From Paroedura picta (Eukaryota > Chordata > Lepidosauria > Squamata > Gekkonidae): a DNA stretch of 64,000 nt. The translations under genes were made by a program, and so were the position numbers. Below, piece after piece: positions 13,301 to 28,300 of the stretch. Positions within the stretch are counted from its first letter, which is position 1; each line of letters starts with the position of its first letter. The stretch spans positions 22,590,001-22,654,000 of the forward strand of contig NC_135379.1 in the NCBI RefSeq assembly GCF_049243985.1. Direction: 5' to 3'. The notes beneath the pieces are model-generated. The model made no database searches. It was not told where the DNA came from and was given only the letters and a program-made list of their open reading frames with translations.

Positions 13301-16300
13301 AAAGACTGAAAAATTGCTTTATAAAAAGATGGCAAACAAAGAACTTTTTAAAAAAGCAAGGGAAAAATGCAAAGGAGGCCAAGATTCCAAAATTGTTTCG
13401 TGTCCCAAACATTTTCCACATATAATGCAGTTCCTGTGTGTCTTCAAATGTTCTGGTTGCCTCAGAAACACAGCCAAGATGTTTCACACAATACACACCC
13501 ACATTTAAGGCAACAGAAGCTGCATTCATTAGACTCCTAAGGACTTGACAGTCAACTGTAATGTGGTGTTATTAACACCATGCATTCTATGGCTAAATGT
13601 TTAGCTGTCAAATGTTCAAATACAGAACAGCAGCATAATAATAATAAACATGATAGGGTGCCAGTATTAGGTGAGAGGGGAGGGGACTCCTGAATTCATT
13701 ACCAACAACAACTTCCATTTGTTATATTGCAAACATCTTTTCAAATTCAGAGAGAACTTCAAAACCTGTTTGCAACTCTGCCGGGTAAGAAAACAAAAAA
13801 GCTTTACAAAGAATGTAAAATATTTTAGGGGATGTGTAAGGCTTCTTGTGGCCAGTAAATTGCACATTTTAACTGATCTAACATAGCTTGCATTAAATTT
13901 ATTAAAAGAGCTGATGCCATTTCAGAAGAAGAAGAAAAAGAGTTGGATTCTTTGTGCCGCTTTTTCTCTACCAGAAGGAGTCGCAAAGCGGCTTACAGTC
14001 GCCTTCCCTTTCCTCTCCCCATAACAGACACCCTGTGAGGTGGGTGAGGCTGAGAGAGCCCTGATATCACTGCTTGGTCAGAACAGCTTTCTCAGTGCTG
14101 TGGAGAGCCCAAGGTCACCCAGCTGGTTACACGTGGGGAAGGAGGAGGAAATCAAACCCGGCTTGCCAGAATCAAACCCAGCTCATCAGCAGAAATGATG
14201 TGCTTTATCTGCAGTATACTCTATTGTGATGTCACAAATCTATATTAGCGGTGACTCTGCATTAGCAGTGACAGGGGTAAGATGGTGCCAAGGGTACCAA
14301 CTTATCTACCTGTTTGGGTTACAGTTTATTCAGTCTGAGGGCATAAACAGGGAGAAAGATGCTATACGTTCCGTAAAATAAATTACAAAACAATGCTATC
14401 ATCCACAAAATTAGCTTCCCAATGAAAACATGCATGTTAAACAATAGTACTCTATAACTTTAAGGCAACCAGGGCTGATTGATAGATCTGTGGGTCCCGC
14501 CGTATGACATCTGGCTGCCTGTTCTTCCATCATAAGCTGTTAATGGCATGATACGGGTAGTGGGATGGGAATTGGGGAGTTGTTTTTGGTTTTTTGTCCA
14601 CTATCTGCCTTGCTTTGTCATTTGTGTAGTTTGATTGTTATGTTTTAATAGGGGTATGTGTTGATTTTAGTGTTTTTATTGTATTTATTATTGTAAAGGC
14701 CTTTTATTTGTAAGCCACCCCGAGCCGACTTGTCGAGAGGGGCAGGGTATAGTTTAATAAATGAATAAACCCCAGTATGGAGGCTACTGGGTCATGTTGA
14801 AGGGCCTTGGCCTTGGGTCACCTTCAGCAGATGGCCACTGGATCCTCATTACTTTTCAACCTGCAGTGAACCTCCACCATGTTATATTAATTTGGATAGG
14901 CCCTATTTGTTCTAACAGCTGCTCTAGCCCCTGACCTGTGCAGGTATCCTCTGGGCCCCGACTGGCAATCATTAACACTTAACAGACTCTCTCTATTGCT
15001 CCATGTTTCATGGCTACTCTATTAAGCAGAATTATTCCTTTATTTAACTCTGTTCTACAAGTACAATAATTTCTGGTCTGCAGCTGAAAAAGTTTCCCTT
15101 TGAACTGAAACACACCATTTGCCAATGCTCATGGCTTCAATGCAAGAGTTTGGGTGGTTTAACTTCCATCTTCTGCCAGATGCAGCAAAGTCTGGCATCT
15201 GTACACAGTAATAGGTGGAGCTTCTACAAACAGATCATCAACCCACTGAAAGACAGAAGGTCTCAACTGACACAGCTGAATTCACTAAAAGAAAACAAAG
15301 TGAGAGGGATGCAGTGGTTTTCAAAAACTGAAGCATGGGTTCATTAAAATTAACATGTTGCATCTTGCCTCGGGTATGGATTATCAATAGCAAGCTTTGC
15401 GTGTTGTATTTTAGCCATAGAAAAACATCTAGGCATGTAAATAATTGCTAAATGATTCATATGCACATGGAATTTTCCAGTTCTCTCTCTTTTGACAGTA
15501 GCTCTGCACTTTGTTAGACCTCATATAAAATTACAAAGCATGCATATCTTACCTTTTTTCCTTGAATACCTTTTGGACCAGGCTCACCTGGAGGGCCGGC
15601 AATTCCCTTAAACAAAATATCAAAGGCAATGCATGATTTTTCCCAATGGACGCTTAAATAATGACTTTGTGCAGTTACAATAACAAAACACAACCTCTAC
15701 AATTGTAAGTGAATCCTTCTAAAAAACTAGGATCCAGTATCTGTGCACTAATTTTTCATCCGTGGTTTTTAATTCCATCCTACTTTCCTAACAAGCCTCC
15801 CTTTCAACATAATTCACTTATCTACACACTTTAAAATGAAATTATGACATGGAAGCAAAAGGTAAAGTTCATAACAAAAGTAATCTCCAAACCCAGGAAT
15901 GAATGGGTTTCTGCTCCTTTATTGTTCAGGAATGTCATTCCACCCCTTATAAATTCCAGATTCTCTATGAACATTTCTGAAGTTGATTTCAAAAGTGGAG
16001 CATCTATGTTGCATCTTTCAGTCCCTCCAGTTTGTTTGCACATTTTCCCTCCCATTCTGCATTACTGAAAAGCAAGCACACATTGGGAGACCCTTCAATG
16101 AATGGGAAACAAAAAGCTCCCCGATTATCACATGAATCCTACGCTTAGTTAATCCATTCTAAACCTATTGATTTCAATGGGTCTAGAAACTGCATCGCAT
16201 TGCACTAATATGATTCCACTGTCACTGCATGTTTTACTCATGACTAGGCATTATGGCTATCATAAAACATCAGACTGATATGAAAACAATACTACATCTG

Positions 16301-19300
16301 CAGTCAGAGAGACGCCAGGGCACAGTAGAAAGACTCTGCTGCCTATCCTTAGACAATTAATTTGCAACTAAAGGGCAGTTCACCTCCTTTGAGGTTACGG
16401 TGTGAGAAGAAGGCTCTAGGGCAGTGGTCCCCAACCTTTTTATCACCGGGGACCACTCGACGCTTGACAATTTTACTGAGGCCCAGTGGGGGGGGGAGTT
16501 TACTCCTCTACTCTCAACCACTGCCGTAACGCTCTCTGATCGCTATGGCAATGTTTAAACATCCCTTCAAAATAAGATACAGACACGCCACAACAATGAA
16601 CATAAGGAACATTTTATTTTCATGGAAATTTTAACTCATGACAATGACAAATCAATGGGAACCCTGAGTGGCTCACCTCCAATTAGTCAACGGACCACAT
16701 GTGGTCTGCGGCCCACAGGTTGGGGATCGCTACTCTAGGAAACAGCACCAATTTTGAAACACTTTGAAACAATTTCCAAAGCTTGATACCAGCAAGTCAC
16801 AAAACCCATTCAGAATATGCTAGTACTTTACATATACCCTGGAAGTTGACCAAGATTTTTTTGTAAATAGATTTGGAGCAAAGATGTTATAGATTTGGAG
16901 CTGAAACTGAACCTGCGTCAATCAAAGATGAAGCCGATCTACGGCTAATCAATATATCATAGATAATTAAACTAGAACCTAAATCTTGGCTAGGATGCAA
17001 CCATATAATAACATAAGATGCTAGAATAAGTTGTTCAAAGCACTGAGAAAATCCAGTTTCGGTTTCCCCTGAGGTATGAACAGGATTTTCCTGTGGCATA
17101 AGGCTGTCTACCCTGAGAACTCCTCTCAGTCACCGGAAAACATTTATGGAGAAATCTTAGACATTTCCCTGCTGGCTCAAAGATGAAGGAATTGGGAGGT
17201 GGGGGGGTCAACAGTTCCACTGAGAAAGGCAAAAAAATGTTCTCACAGTTCTGCTTCAAGCTACACACTGTGGTGCAGGACAAGATGGTGACCTTTTGAG
17301 TAAGTGACAAGAACCAAGAAAATGAAAGGAGGTTCCCCTTGAGAGCCATAATTTCAAAACAAAGTAACAGGAGGCCAGCTGGAAGGCCCGAGAACGTGAC
17401 AGCACAAACCCCACAGTTGACTAAATTCCTAGGATACGAAAGTCCTCATGCTAGCAAGCAAGAGCACTCTGGTACTGAACCCTCAAGCCCAGCATCTGTC
17501 TTCTGGTGGAGGAAGGCCTGATGCCTCCAAGAAGCCAGCAAGCAGAGCAACAGGCCCTCTCTGGTCCTTTGTTCCCCTCATCCAATGTTCAGCATGCTGC
17601 TAAATAGGAACATGCCATCATGAACATGGGTTGATATAATATCATGAATATGGATTGATATTATCAGTCACCCTTGTGCTGAAGAATGCACTGGCTGCCT
17701 AGGCACATGACTCAGAGCCAGTGAGGGGCCATCTCTACTTGCCAGCTCACCGATTATGAGCCTCTTGAAAGCACTGCTGCCCATGCCCCTTTGGACAGGG
17801 AGGCCGGTGGCAATTAGAGAGCCAAATTTTTAAGTCTGACACTTAGCCTTTGAAATCACTTGCCCCCACACCCGTACTAATAGAAATGCATCTCAAAGGT
17901 TGGTTCCACATGGAGCTCTTGTCCTGCCTCAAACTGTAGTCATTCTTTGGGGGGCTTCCACACAATACTGTCCTGTTATCCCCCTCCTAGATTTTATCCC
18001 ACTCTACCGCAACTTTACGCAAACCTACTTTGGTAGAATCTTCCCTACAACTTCATATCCAAAACAAATTTGGGGAAAGTGTGAAGTGGAGAGTGCAGAT
18101 TTCTTCTTCTCCTTACCTACATCTACATCCAGCACCATTTCTCCTCATGCCCGCCATCCCTGCCCCCACCATCACCACAGGTGAGTTTTTTGCTATTTTT
18201 GAACAGTCAGTAGTAGTTATACTGCTATAGAGATACACTATAGTAGTATCTTGGCTAGCAATAACAATAAAGGCAAAATGCCTCCTGGAGACAGGATGGA
18301 GGAAGGGTATGATCAACAGGAGAGGAAATCAAAGGGAGGAAACAGGGAATCGCCCCCATGCAGATACCACCAAAGGAGGACTCAACTACATGGGATCCAG
18401 GAGATACATGACTGGATCGCCCTCTGTTTTTATTTTGACTTCAAACAGCCACATATCTTTGAAGAAGATCAGAAGAACAATGCTAAATGAAAGGGTGTTT
18501 ATGTTTTGTTTTTTTGAAAAATCATTTTCCCTGGTGCTATTTTTCCTGAGTTAAATTTTCCTTTCTCAAAGCTGCTTCTGGCTCCACAGCAGGGGAAAAG
18601 GGGATTCTTCCTTCTTGCAAAGGGATGGTTGTTTAAATTAGGGAAACAACATAGTGGGGAGGGATAAATCTTGTCTCCCCCTAGAACTCCATCTATAAGC
18701 CACCTTGGACTCCCTTACAGCAGCTTTTGAAAATAGTGGGAAATCTGATCCAGTCATCATAGATTCCCCCCCACACACACGACATCACAGGACTCTGAAA
18801 ATAATACAGTCCAGACATAGCCAATTAGCTCTGGGAGAGTCTCTAGTATTAAACAGACTTACCTGAAGGCCTCTCGGTCCCTTCGGGCCAAATGGGCCTT
18901 CCTGCCCCTGTGCAAATGAAATCACAGAATTGTATAAGTAAAAAAAAACCTCTCATTCAATCATATAGTTTTATAGTAGCACTCAGGCAGTGCTGCTTGG
19001 TTCAGCATGTTTCTGGGTCGTTTTGAAGCTGCAGCCTATCCCAGTATGCCACACTTCGAAATCAAAACTAGCTCAGTTGCCATGATGGATATGGGAATTT
19101 TTGTCATCAGGCTGTTATCAGAATTCATAACACCCCTAGGAAATTAAAATTTCTGGAACCTCTTGGCAGAAATCACGACCACTAAACCTGTTTAAAAATA
19201 GGTTCACCGGAAAAAGGAATAACTATGGATGAAATTCATTCATTCATTTACAAACAGTATATAAGATATTTTCTTTCCCATCCCATTTCCCATAGGAATT

Positions 19301-22300
19301 TTGGCTGCAATCCTATACATCCTCACTTGGAAACTCAGTGCCCACCCTCACCCTCACCCCCCAGTGACTGTAATTTCTATTAGCAAAATACTTGTTCCAG
19401 CACCACACCTGATCTCACCCTAAGTAAACACCCACCAAATTGGGCGCCATATCTTTTGTGCAACCTCCAAACTCCATAGGAGAATATTTCTTCCATCCCA
19501 GACCCAAACACTTCATGGGAAAAGCAGATAGGGAGGCAAGGGCAGAGATGCGTGGATTGTTGTGGATGCCTTTCTCTTGGTCCTCTGGAATGGGGGAGGG
19601 GATGAGGCACATTTTCTCCTTTACTCATTTCTGCTTGCTACTTGAAAAAAAACGCAGGCAGTTCCATCACCAAGACAACAAAACTATTAATAGGGATACA
19701 TAATCTTGAGCTCGTTCTCTGTAGACTCATCTAGTGCATCCATATCCGAAATGGATTCAAGCAATCAGCAGTTATTTGCCCTGTGAACTATTACAGTGTG
19801 CTGATTGGCCTTTAGAGATACCCAGACTTCTGAGCAGTAGGAAATGCCAGTAAACACTGCTGCGCTCCAGGCTGTAAATCAATCTTTTTTTATTAGATAG
19901 AAAGAATGAAGCTGTGCCAGGACATACAACAGGGCCATCCGTTATATTGCTATGCCCATCTGTCCAGATTGAAGATGCACTTCTGAATACTGAGACTGTG
20001 CTCCCAATCTTTTAGTCTGTATTTCTGCAAATCGTGCCCCATGTCTAGCTATTTTCCATTGGCATGATCTTTGCCATTCTGCGAAAACATTCTTGATTCA
20101 TGTTTGGCCACGGTCTTTTCATCTTCTTTTGCAAGTGGGAATCCTGTGGGTGATGAGAAACCCTGTACTGTTCAGTCTCTTCAAGTGCTTAATCCATTAT
20201 GGCTTCTAATCCTTTACAGATGTCTAATTTCTTTTCCATCCTTGTCCTTAATAAAAACTGAGTGACAGACAAGCTCTTTCTTTACATTTCTGCAATCTTG
20301 GCATATGGCTTCTAAGTCCAATTTTCCTGCCAGCTGCTCTTTCCTTTCCTTTTATCTTAGCACACACACATTTCATAGGATCCCCTACTTCCATTATAGG
20401 CTGCTAGTGTAAATTTACACTGTGGATGTGCAGGCTAACCATTTTGACAGTTCACGCTGATTCCTTTTTAGCAAACCACACCATCGCCCAATAAGTGTAT
20501 TTTGGGTGGTCCTGTAGCTTTGACCACAACCCAAAAGGCTGCCCATAAGAGCCAAGTTTATCCTCACGGGATGGTATTCCTTGCTGTTGACACTGGCTGA
20601 CAATTTTTCAGAGTCGAAAGCAGTCCAATAGAATCTAGGCTTGCCTGTATCGTGCATGCATCCTTTGTCACACTGATCAAACACATTTCGCAGAATTTTT
20701 GGAATCAATACAAAATTCTGCAAAACCTAGAAGCAAATGTAGGAAGAGGGAGCATACCATACTCATAGTCCTCTGTCTTTCAGACTGCACTGGAAACAAG
20801 ATCTTGAGCCAAGAGGCATGGCAGGATAAAAATGTACCTGTCATCTGGTTGGTCTCAAAAATCAAATTGATCTACTGTTTCCTCCTGAATCAGTTTTTCT
20901 TTCCAGAAGAGTACACAAGCTTTCAAGATACAAAACAACTGTCCTCCCAATATGCACTGTCAATAGTTTTGTATAAGTGGAAAGTTCTCACATCATCGGA
21001 TCTGTTTCTGTGACCATAACTATTTGTTCCTTAGTCACCCTTGGCCATTTCATGTTAGTACAAATTCAGAACATGAGCAAAACAGACACTTGTTTAGTAG
21101 CAATAATCAACTGATACTATTTTTCAACTTACTCTGTCTCCTTTTACGCCTGGTATCCCGCAGTCTCCTTTGTTACCCTACAAAAATATACATATGGTTG
21201 GCATGGTTTTATAATGATATTTTTACAGAAATATTTATTATAACAACTAAAAATACATTTATGTCATCAGAAATGGTGATGCTTCCAGTACATAGGCCTG
21301 GCTGTCACATTCTTTGTGAATAACATTCAGGATCCAAGATGCAGTGCAACATAAGATGATGCATAACTTAGAAATCAGTATCAGATCAGATTGTGACATA
21401 GCAATTACCTGCTATCAGAATACAGAAGCTGATGGTACCAAAGACCCTTGAACTTAAGGCTGTTACTCAACCTCTGCTACTTTAATCCTGTTCCATTCTA
21501 CTGTGACTTGACAATCCATACCTAATAATTATAGTGTAAACTTCTCATTACAATTTGAAATACCCTACCTAATAATGTGTCAATGAATCACTTAATGACA
21601 ATCTTACCTTTTCTCCCATTAAGCCAGGACTTCCCTGTTTGCAAGATAATGATGATAATAATAATAAAGTTATTTGATTTTGTCTAGTTAAATATGAACA
21701 TAAAGAATATTTCAGGCTCTTTAATCAGAACAAAATGGGCAATAGTAACCAGAAGAGTTAAACCGGGGTTAAAAATTACAATGAAAAGAATTGTTGTTAA
21801 AATAATGGATCTCTTTCCAGAGTTTTGTGTGTATTTGATCTAAGCACCAAGTTTTATGTACATGGAAATCTCCATTAATTTTGAACTATCGAGCTAATCG
21901 TAAGCAAAGGAATGAAGGCCCAACTTGGTTCCAACTATCAAAATGTACAAGGGCGTGAAATTGTTTACATTAAAGTTTAAACACCGAAGAAAGAAGGCTG
22001 GGGCAATCATGGATGTGTGTTTATACCTACTTGTGAAGAAACCATCTGAAATCAATGCAAATAGACCCATCTTGCACCCATGTGCCCTATATGTCCAGTG
22101 TATTAGAACAGATGGCATCTGTCTGAAGTTGCTCAAACAAGAGAATTATTAAATGTCATTCAAAGGCTTCCAGGAACCCATGACTGTCTGATTTAACAAA
22201 AGTTAGTTGCTGCCTTTACAATGCCAATGTTAAGGTCTTCCAGTAATCCTTGATCAATGCAAATGAATATCATTAATATGTAAAATCAAGATTATGGCAG

Positions 22301-25300
22301 CCCAAAACGTTGTGACCCTCTTGATTGCAAAGCCCTGCTGGTGACATAAGAACACAGTGGCCAGTGGCATCAAGAGAAGAAGGGCAGTTCAAAAAGACAG
22401 AGAATATCTTTGGTGAGAATCCAAAAATATAACTCTGTGTGCTGTAAGCTAGTCCACAATAGTCAACTTCTTTGTACCTCAGAACCTTTTTCTCCAGAGT
22501 CACCTTTTACAGACTCGCCCTAGAAAGGAAGAATAAACCAATGAGAATTTGCATTTTATGTTATAAATACATGATTGTTTTTCTATTACATCTGCCCTCC
22601 TACAAAGCCCAACTTGGATTGTGATACTATGTACTGAGTTCCATCAGTGTGCATGGCTCTTTACAGAGGGCAAATGGCTTAGAAGCCAGTGTTTAGCATA
22701 ACAGGGACACCCAAAGGAGAGAGGGGTCAACGTGTGTTCTCTCCAGTCACATATAATTGACGGTTTCCATAGCGAAGGAAGCAGATTTGGAGAAAATGAG
22801 ACATATGGGATCATGTAGATGCTCTGGGAACAAGCTCTAGGCACAAGGGAGAAAGGGTGAGCCATTTGAGGGAAGAGGAGCCTTCAAACGGCTGAGGGGA
22901 GTGTTGGATCTTCCATTGGGAAAACAGGGTGGGAGGGGCAGCAAAGATAACACTGAGGACTGAAGCAGGTCCCAAGGCCTCTGAAAGAGATCCCAAATCC
23001 CAGAGCCTGCCTAGGTCTCCTGAAAAGCTCAGAGATTCTTAGGACAGCCTAATTCTCACAAGTCATTAGTTCAGCAGCAGCAGGCTGACCCATTTAATCA
23101 GCTGATGAACAGTTCTGTCTACCTTTACTGTCCCCCCAAAATACTACGCATTTTCATAGATTTCTGCTTGTACTAGAACACAGCATTTAAAAATCCTGTA
23201 TTATTGGGGGGACCTTCTGTTCATTTACCTTTTCTCCTTTAGAGCCTCGTTCACCCTTCTGCCCTCTTTCACCATGGTATCCCTTGGATAAAACAAAGAG
23301 AGAGAAATCTTTGTAACAATAAGAATATATGGCCAATGTTTTGAAAGTACTTGGATGGCAGGAGTTATTAAATGATCACAGAAATAATAAGAGAAATCTT
23401 ATTGTTTCTATCACAAATCTAATAGACTAGGTGGACATGTAGAGGAGATCAATTAGTAAATCCCACCCCCCTCCCAAAATAGCCCAAAATAGAATTCTCT
23501 AACTCTCAAGTAGGCTTATTCCCATCTTTCCTCCGATTGATACTCCAATTCACACATTATGGAGTCCACAGATTGGGTCCCAGGACTTCATCTTGCATGA
23601 CCTATGTAGCACACACGGAGGTGCAGGTTTTCAATTCCTCATTGCCCACTGTCCAGTTCAGAAACTACATGTGGCACATGAGGAGGAGTGTCTTCAAACC
23701 CCCTTCCCCATTTTTCTACCTGCAACAGTCTTGGCAGTGTGCCACCTGTCCCATTGGAGAAACCCCAATGGATGTTCATCGTATTCTCCAAGAAGCCAAA
23801 TAGCGTTTCCTCTCCTTTCACCCCCATTCCATGTCTGGTTAATGGTGCAAGGGGAATGTTGATGTTCCTTTTCATATATGCTACAGTCATGACCTGAATC
23901 AGGCACCACAGATTTTTTTCATGATAAACTGTAGTCTTACCTTGTATTCTCTATGTAAGTATGACTAGGCTCTGAAACGTATTTGTTTCTGATGAGCACA
24001 TTGGGTAGAAATATTTTTTTCTTTCTCCTTCAGGTTAATTAACAAAAACCTATTTGTCTGAACTCTTGGGGAGTTCCTGTAGTATGCAGAGATCTTTATC
24101 TTCTCCGTGGGTAGCCCTAATAGATAGTGCTCATGAATAGCACAGATACCAATCACATTACTATAAGATACAACAATGCTCCTATTCAGCTTTCGTTGGA
24201 TGACTTTGCTTCTACTTTTCTGGTAGAATAGTCTTCCACATATTTCCCTGTCTCCACTCCATTGTTGGGATCCAATGCTGCAGATCCTCAGCTATGTTGG
24301 AAACCAAGAGCTTCGTTCTTTCTTTCTTTCTGACATAGCAAACTGGCTTCAGAATATGGGGCCACACAGGCAAGATGACTTGAGGGGAGGGGAAGTACAT
24401 ACAGCAGGGTTAGTCAACCTGTGGTCCTCCAGATGCCCATGGACTACAATTCCCATGAGCCCCTGCCAGCTGGCAGGGGCTCATGGGAATTGTAGTCCAT
24501 GGACATCTGGAGGACCACTGGTTGACTACCCCTGACATACAGGAGTCTAAATCACCTTCTTATAGCTTCAATGCTTTCCTAACTTTTCTGAGCACACTGC
24601 AAACCATTCCCTCCCCCCGACATACTTTGTGATTTTTAAAATTTAAAATAAACAATATATTCCACTTTAAGCTTTACCACAGAAAATGGATTCAAGTGGA
24701 GAGCCGTGTTGGTCTGAAGTCGCAGAACAAATTTAGAGTCCAGCGGCGCCTTTAAGACCAACACAGTTTTATTCAGACAGCTTTATTACGATTGAAGATC
24801 AGCATTCCGATATTTAGGAGCAGCATTTCAAGTAACCGGCTCATGGACATCATGCTCAACACAACTAGGCTCAAAGAATGTCTGCAGCAACCATAAGATT
24901 TTTTTTAACAAAAGGGGACTCACATATTACTTATGCCTTGAAAATATTCCAAGGAGAGGTTATTTATGACGCACACATTTGCATGTATAATGCCTATTCA
25001 AGGTGTGAGTTTTTGTGTACATGCAAACGTTGTTGGTCTTAAAGGTGCCACAGGAATCTCAATTTGTTCCACAGAAACTGGAGACAGTTTTATCTTAAGC
25101 AAAGATTTTGGAGGCCAAACAAAAATATACTTACAGCAGGTCCTGGGGGTCCTGGCTCTCCCTTCTGGCATTCACAGCGCTCCTGTTCGCAGCGATCCAC
25201 CTCACAGCACTTTTGTTCATTAACAAGAACAACAGCCACAACAAAACAGCAACTGAGCTTCAGATCTCCAATGAGGGTCACAGTTTTAACACATTTAACA

Positions 25301-28300
25301 GTTTTCCAGTGCCATCATTAGCACAGTAAGTCCCTCTCTACTAGGTACTTTCAGATATGTCCAAAGCCATCCTAATCAGATCTCCTTAGATCTCAGCTAG
25401 TTGCCAGTGGTAAGTGCTGTCTTTGAAATCTGGGGTCTACTTTAGTGCAAAATGTTAGGCTTCAACCACACCCACTTGGAGCAGCAAGTCTTTCTGCTTG
25501 TGAATAGCTATAAAGCAATACAGTTTCAGATACCCCACCCCAACTAGAGAGAAGAATTTAAGGAAGAAACACAGGTGGGAAAGAGTTCAGCGCACAACCC
25601 TGCTTGCTTACTCATGCTACTCTATAAATTAACCTTCTGTCCACCGTTTATAGGAAATTGCAGGCTTCCCCATTTATGCTTCTGACCAAGAAGACACAAA
25701 AGCAAAACATGTGGCCTATGTACAGGTTACTCAATTGTTTCTTAAACAGAAATGCTTCTCCTTGTAGAGTTGGCCTTAAGTGATCTACTTTAGGGAAGGG
25801 AATCTTTTTGGCTCCCCTCTAGGTGGGGCATGGAAGCTCCCCTGGATAAAATGGCTCCTTTGGAGGGTGGACTCTATGGCATTATACCCTCCTTGAGATG
25901 ACCCGCCCCCTCCCCAAGCCCCATCCTCCCCAGGCATCAGCTCCCAAATCTCTAGGATTACCATCTTCAGGCTGAGAAATTCCTGGAGATTATGGGAGTG
26001 GAGCCTGAGGAGGGTTGGGGTTGGGGTTCAGTGGGATATAATGCCACATAGTCTACCTTTCAAAGCAGCTATTTTTTGTCCAGGTAATCTGACCTCTGTC
26101 ACCTTGAGATCAATTCTCATCTCAGGAGATCTCCAAATACCACCTAGAGTTTGGCAGCTCTATGAATCTTGCAACTGCACTTGGCCCTCTTACCCTCCTT
26201 TCTGTTTCCACTGCCTGTTCTTGTTGATCTTTTGCTACTCAAAGCATTTTACCCTTGTCAGGCTGTATCGCCCACTCATGTATCTGCTGGTGTTGTGATT
26301 CCAGGCTCAGGGCCAAACAACACAACACAATCAGACCTTTCACTGTGTTCTTTTGATCCTACAAAACAGCTGCAAGGGAAATAATTTCAGATTGGGGGGC
26401 ACAGCGGTGGGCACCTTGAAACTTTGCAGGTTCTTGATTCTGTGTGTCTTCAATTTCAAGGATTTCTTCGAAGTATGTTTTTAATTTTGTGCCATGTTGT
26501 TAATATGCGCTTTTTAATGTTACACCCTTTTAAATCTGTAATCTATACTTTTTATCCAATGTACTAATTAATCTCTGCATCTTTTTATTCTTTGGATAGC
26601 TATACTTCGTATCCTTGCACCTAGTTTTGCATTGGATCTGTAAAGATAACAATGGTTTGGAGAAAAATTCAACGGACTTCATTTTCCCTCCCAGACCATT
26701 TTCTTGATCAAAGCTTCTTTTTGGGTCTGCAGTCAGCCCTGGTTGGGAAAGAAGACGGGCAAAGATAGGATGCCTATCTTCATACTGTACTGAGATTACT
26801 GGAGACCAGGAAGTGGTAGGTTCAGCTTGAGAACAGCGTGGTGGGGGAAGTCTTGGCCTTTCCCAGCCCAGCGCTACGACCTCAGTTCAAATCAGGGGCA
26901 CCACAGCTGCTTTCAGAATCAAAAATACATCAAAAATCTTATAAGAGAGCTCCAACATGGTATGGCCTTTAAACAGCCATCTGCTGCCAAATGGGATGCC
27001 AATTGCCCATTGAACTTTTAGCTTTCTCGATTTTCCAAAGACTTCCACGCTGGCTCTGCAACTACTTTAGTTAGAGGGATAGAGATCAATTGCTATGCAA
27101 GAAGGCGGGAGGGATCATGTTGACAATTATATGTAAAAAAAATATCACATGATTTCATACATGGGAACATGCTTTCCCCCATACCAAACTTATTTTTGTA
27201 CAGAAAATTTCTGAGCACCCAATAGAAAATCACAGCTTAATGGAATGCCACGGTACAGTCCAAACCTGATAAACTTACCTTCTGATTAAACAAAGTTTCC
27301 TGGAAAAAAGAAGAAATAAAAATATATATTTACTTGATATGCCACTTCATGTTAACACTCTTTTATATGGGATACGGGCTGGAATGAGGGTTGCCAACAT
27401 CTTGGTGGGACCTGGAAATCTCCCAGAATCACACCTGATCTCCAAATCATAGAGATCCACTCCCCTGAAGGACATGGCTTTTCTGGAGAATGAACTTTAT
27501 GGATTATATCCTAATGACATCTTTCCCTTCTGCGAACCCTGGCCTCCATAGGCTCTACCCCCAAATCTCCAGAAATTTCCCAACCTGGAGTTGGCAACCC
27601 TAACTAGAACAGGCAACAGTTTTAAAGCACTATTGCAGATACATTCATGCCATTCAAGTGTACCTTGCTTCTGTCCTATTCTCGTCTCTGGTCAAACATC
27701 TCTGGTCTTGCGGGTTTCTGAAACACTTTAAAGCCTGCAGCAACCCTATTTGCTGCATAGTACCTCTGACATGCCACAACTAATCTTCTTTTTTGGGGGG
27801 CGGACATATTTGCACTATTATTAGTTCTACTGCTACAAATGCTTTTGTTATACTAATGTTTGTGCAACTAGTCCAATATTACTTCACACCAAAGAACTCC
27901 TACAGTACAGTCATCTAGCTCTGAATGTAAACTAAATGATCAAGAAATAGGAAACACAACCTAACTAAGAGGAGATACATTAAACTTAAAAACCACCCCT
28001 CTAGGGGTACCTTTGACACCACTGCCAGCCTCAGGTTTGGAAATTGGCAGAAACATTCTAGTTCTGCCAGGATTTTGAATTCAATGTTAGTTTTCAGTAC
28101 TTAGGACTTGTAATGGTTTGGAAACAGCTGGGAAAAACCATTTTGGAAAGCAGAGTACAAATTTAGCAAATACATGAAAACAAAGCTGAAGTCAGGAACA
28201 ATAACTATTGACCCAGATTCCCAAATTCTGTATGAATACTAGACTGAATTTATTTATCTTGGGTTTTTTCATAATATTTCTCTTCCTTGAATTCTTCAGG

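Larger units (their letters stand above)
8680..15552 (-). other. COL28A1 intron 10, about 6.9 kb
   Basis: Largest intron of the gene in this window. It holds a GGAA microsatellite, two family B SINEs, a LINE 3' tail and a degenerate palindromic repeat near 11163-11240. The protein alignment is continuous across it, and I found no collagen-like exon inside. Confidence 0.7.
23283..25134 (-). other. COL28A1 intron 4
   Basis: Contains a palindromic hAT MITE and two pieces of repeat family D. I found no further collagen exon. Confidence 0.6.

Noticed and set aside
8680-15552. A missing COL28A1 exon in the largest intron.
   Set aside because: The exon series before and after aligns without a gap to the remembered human chain, and no further phase-0 Gly-X-Y block with splice sites was found.
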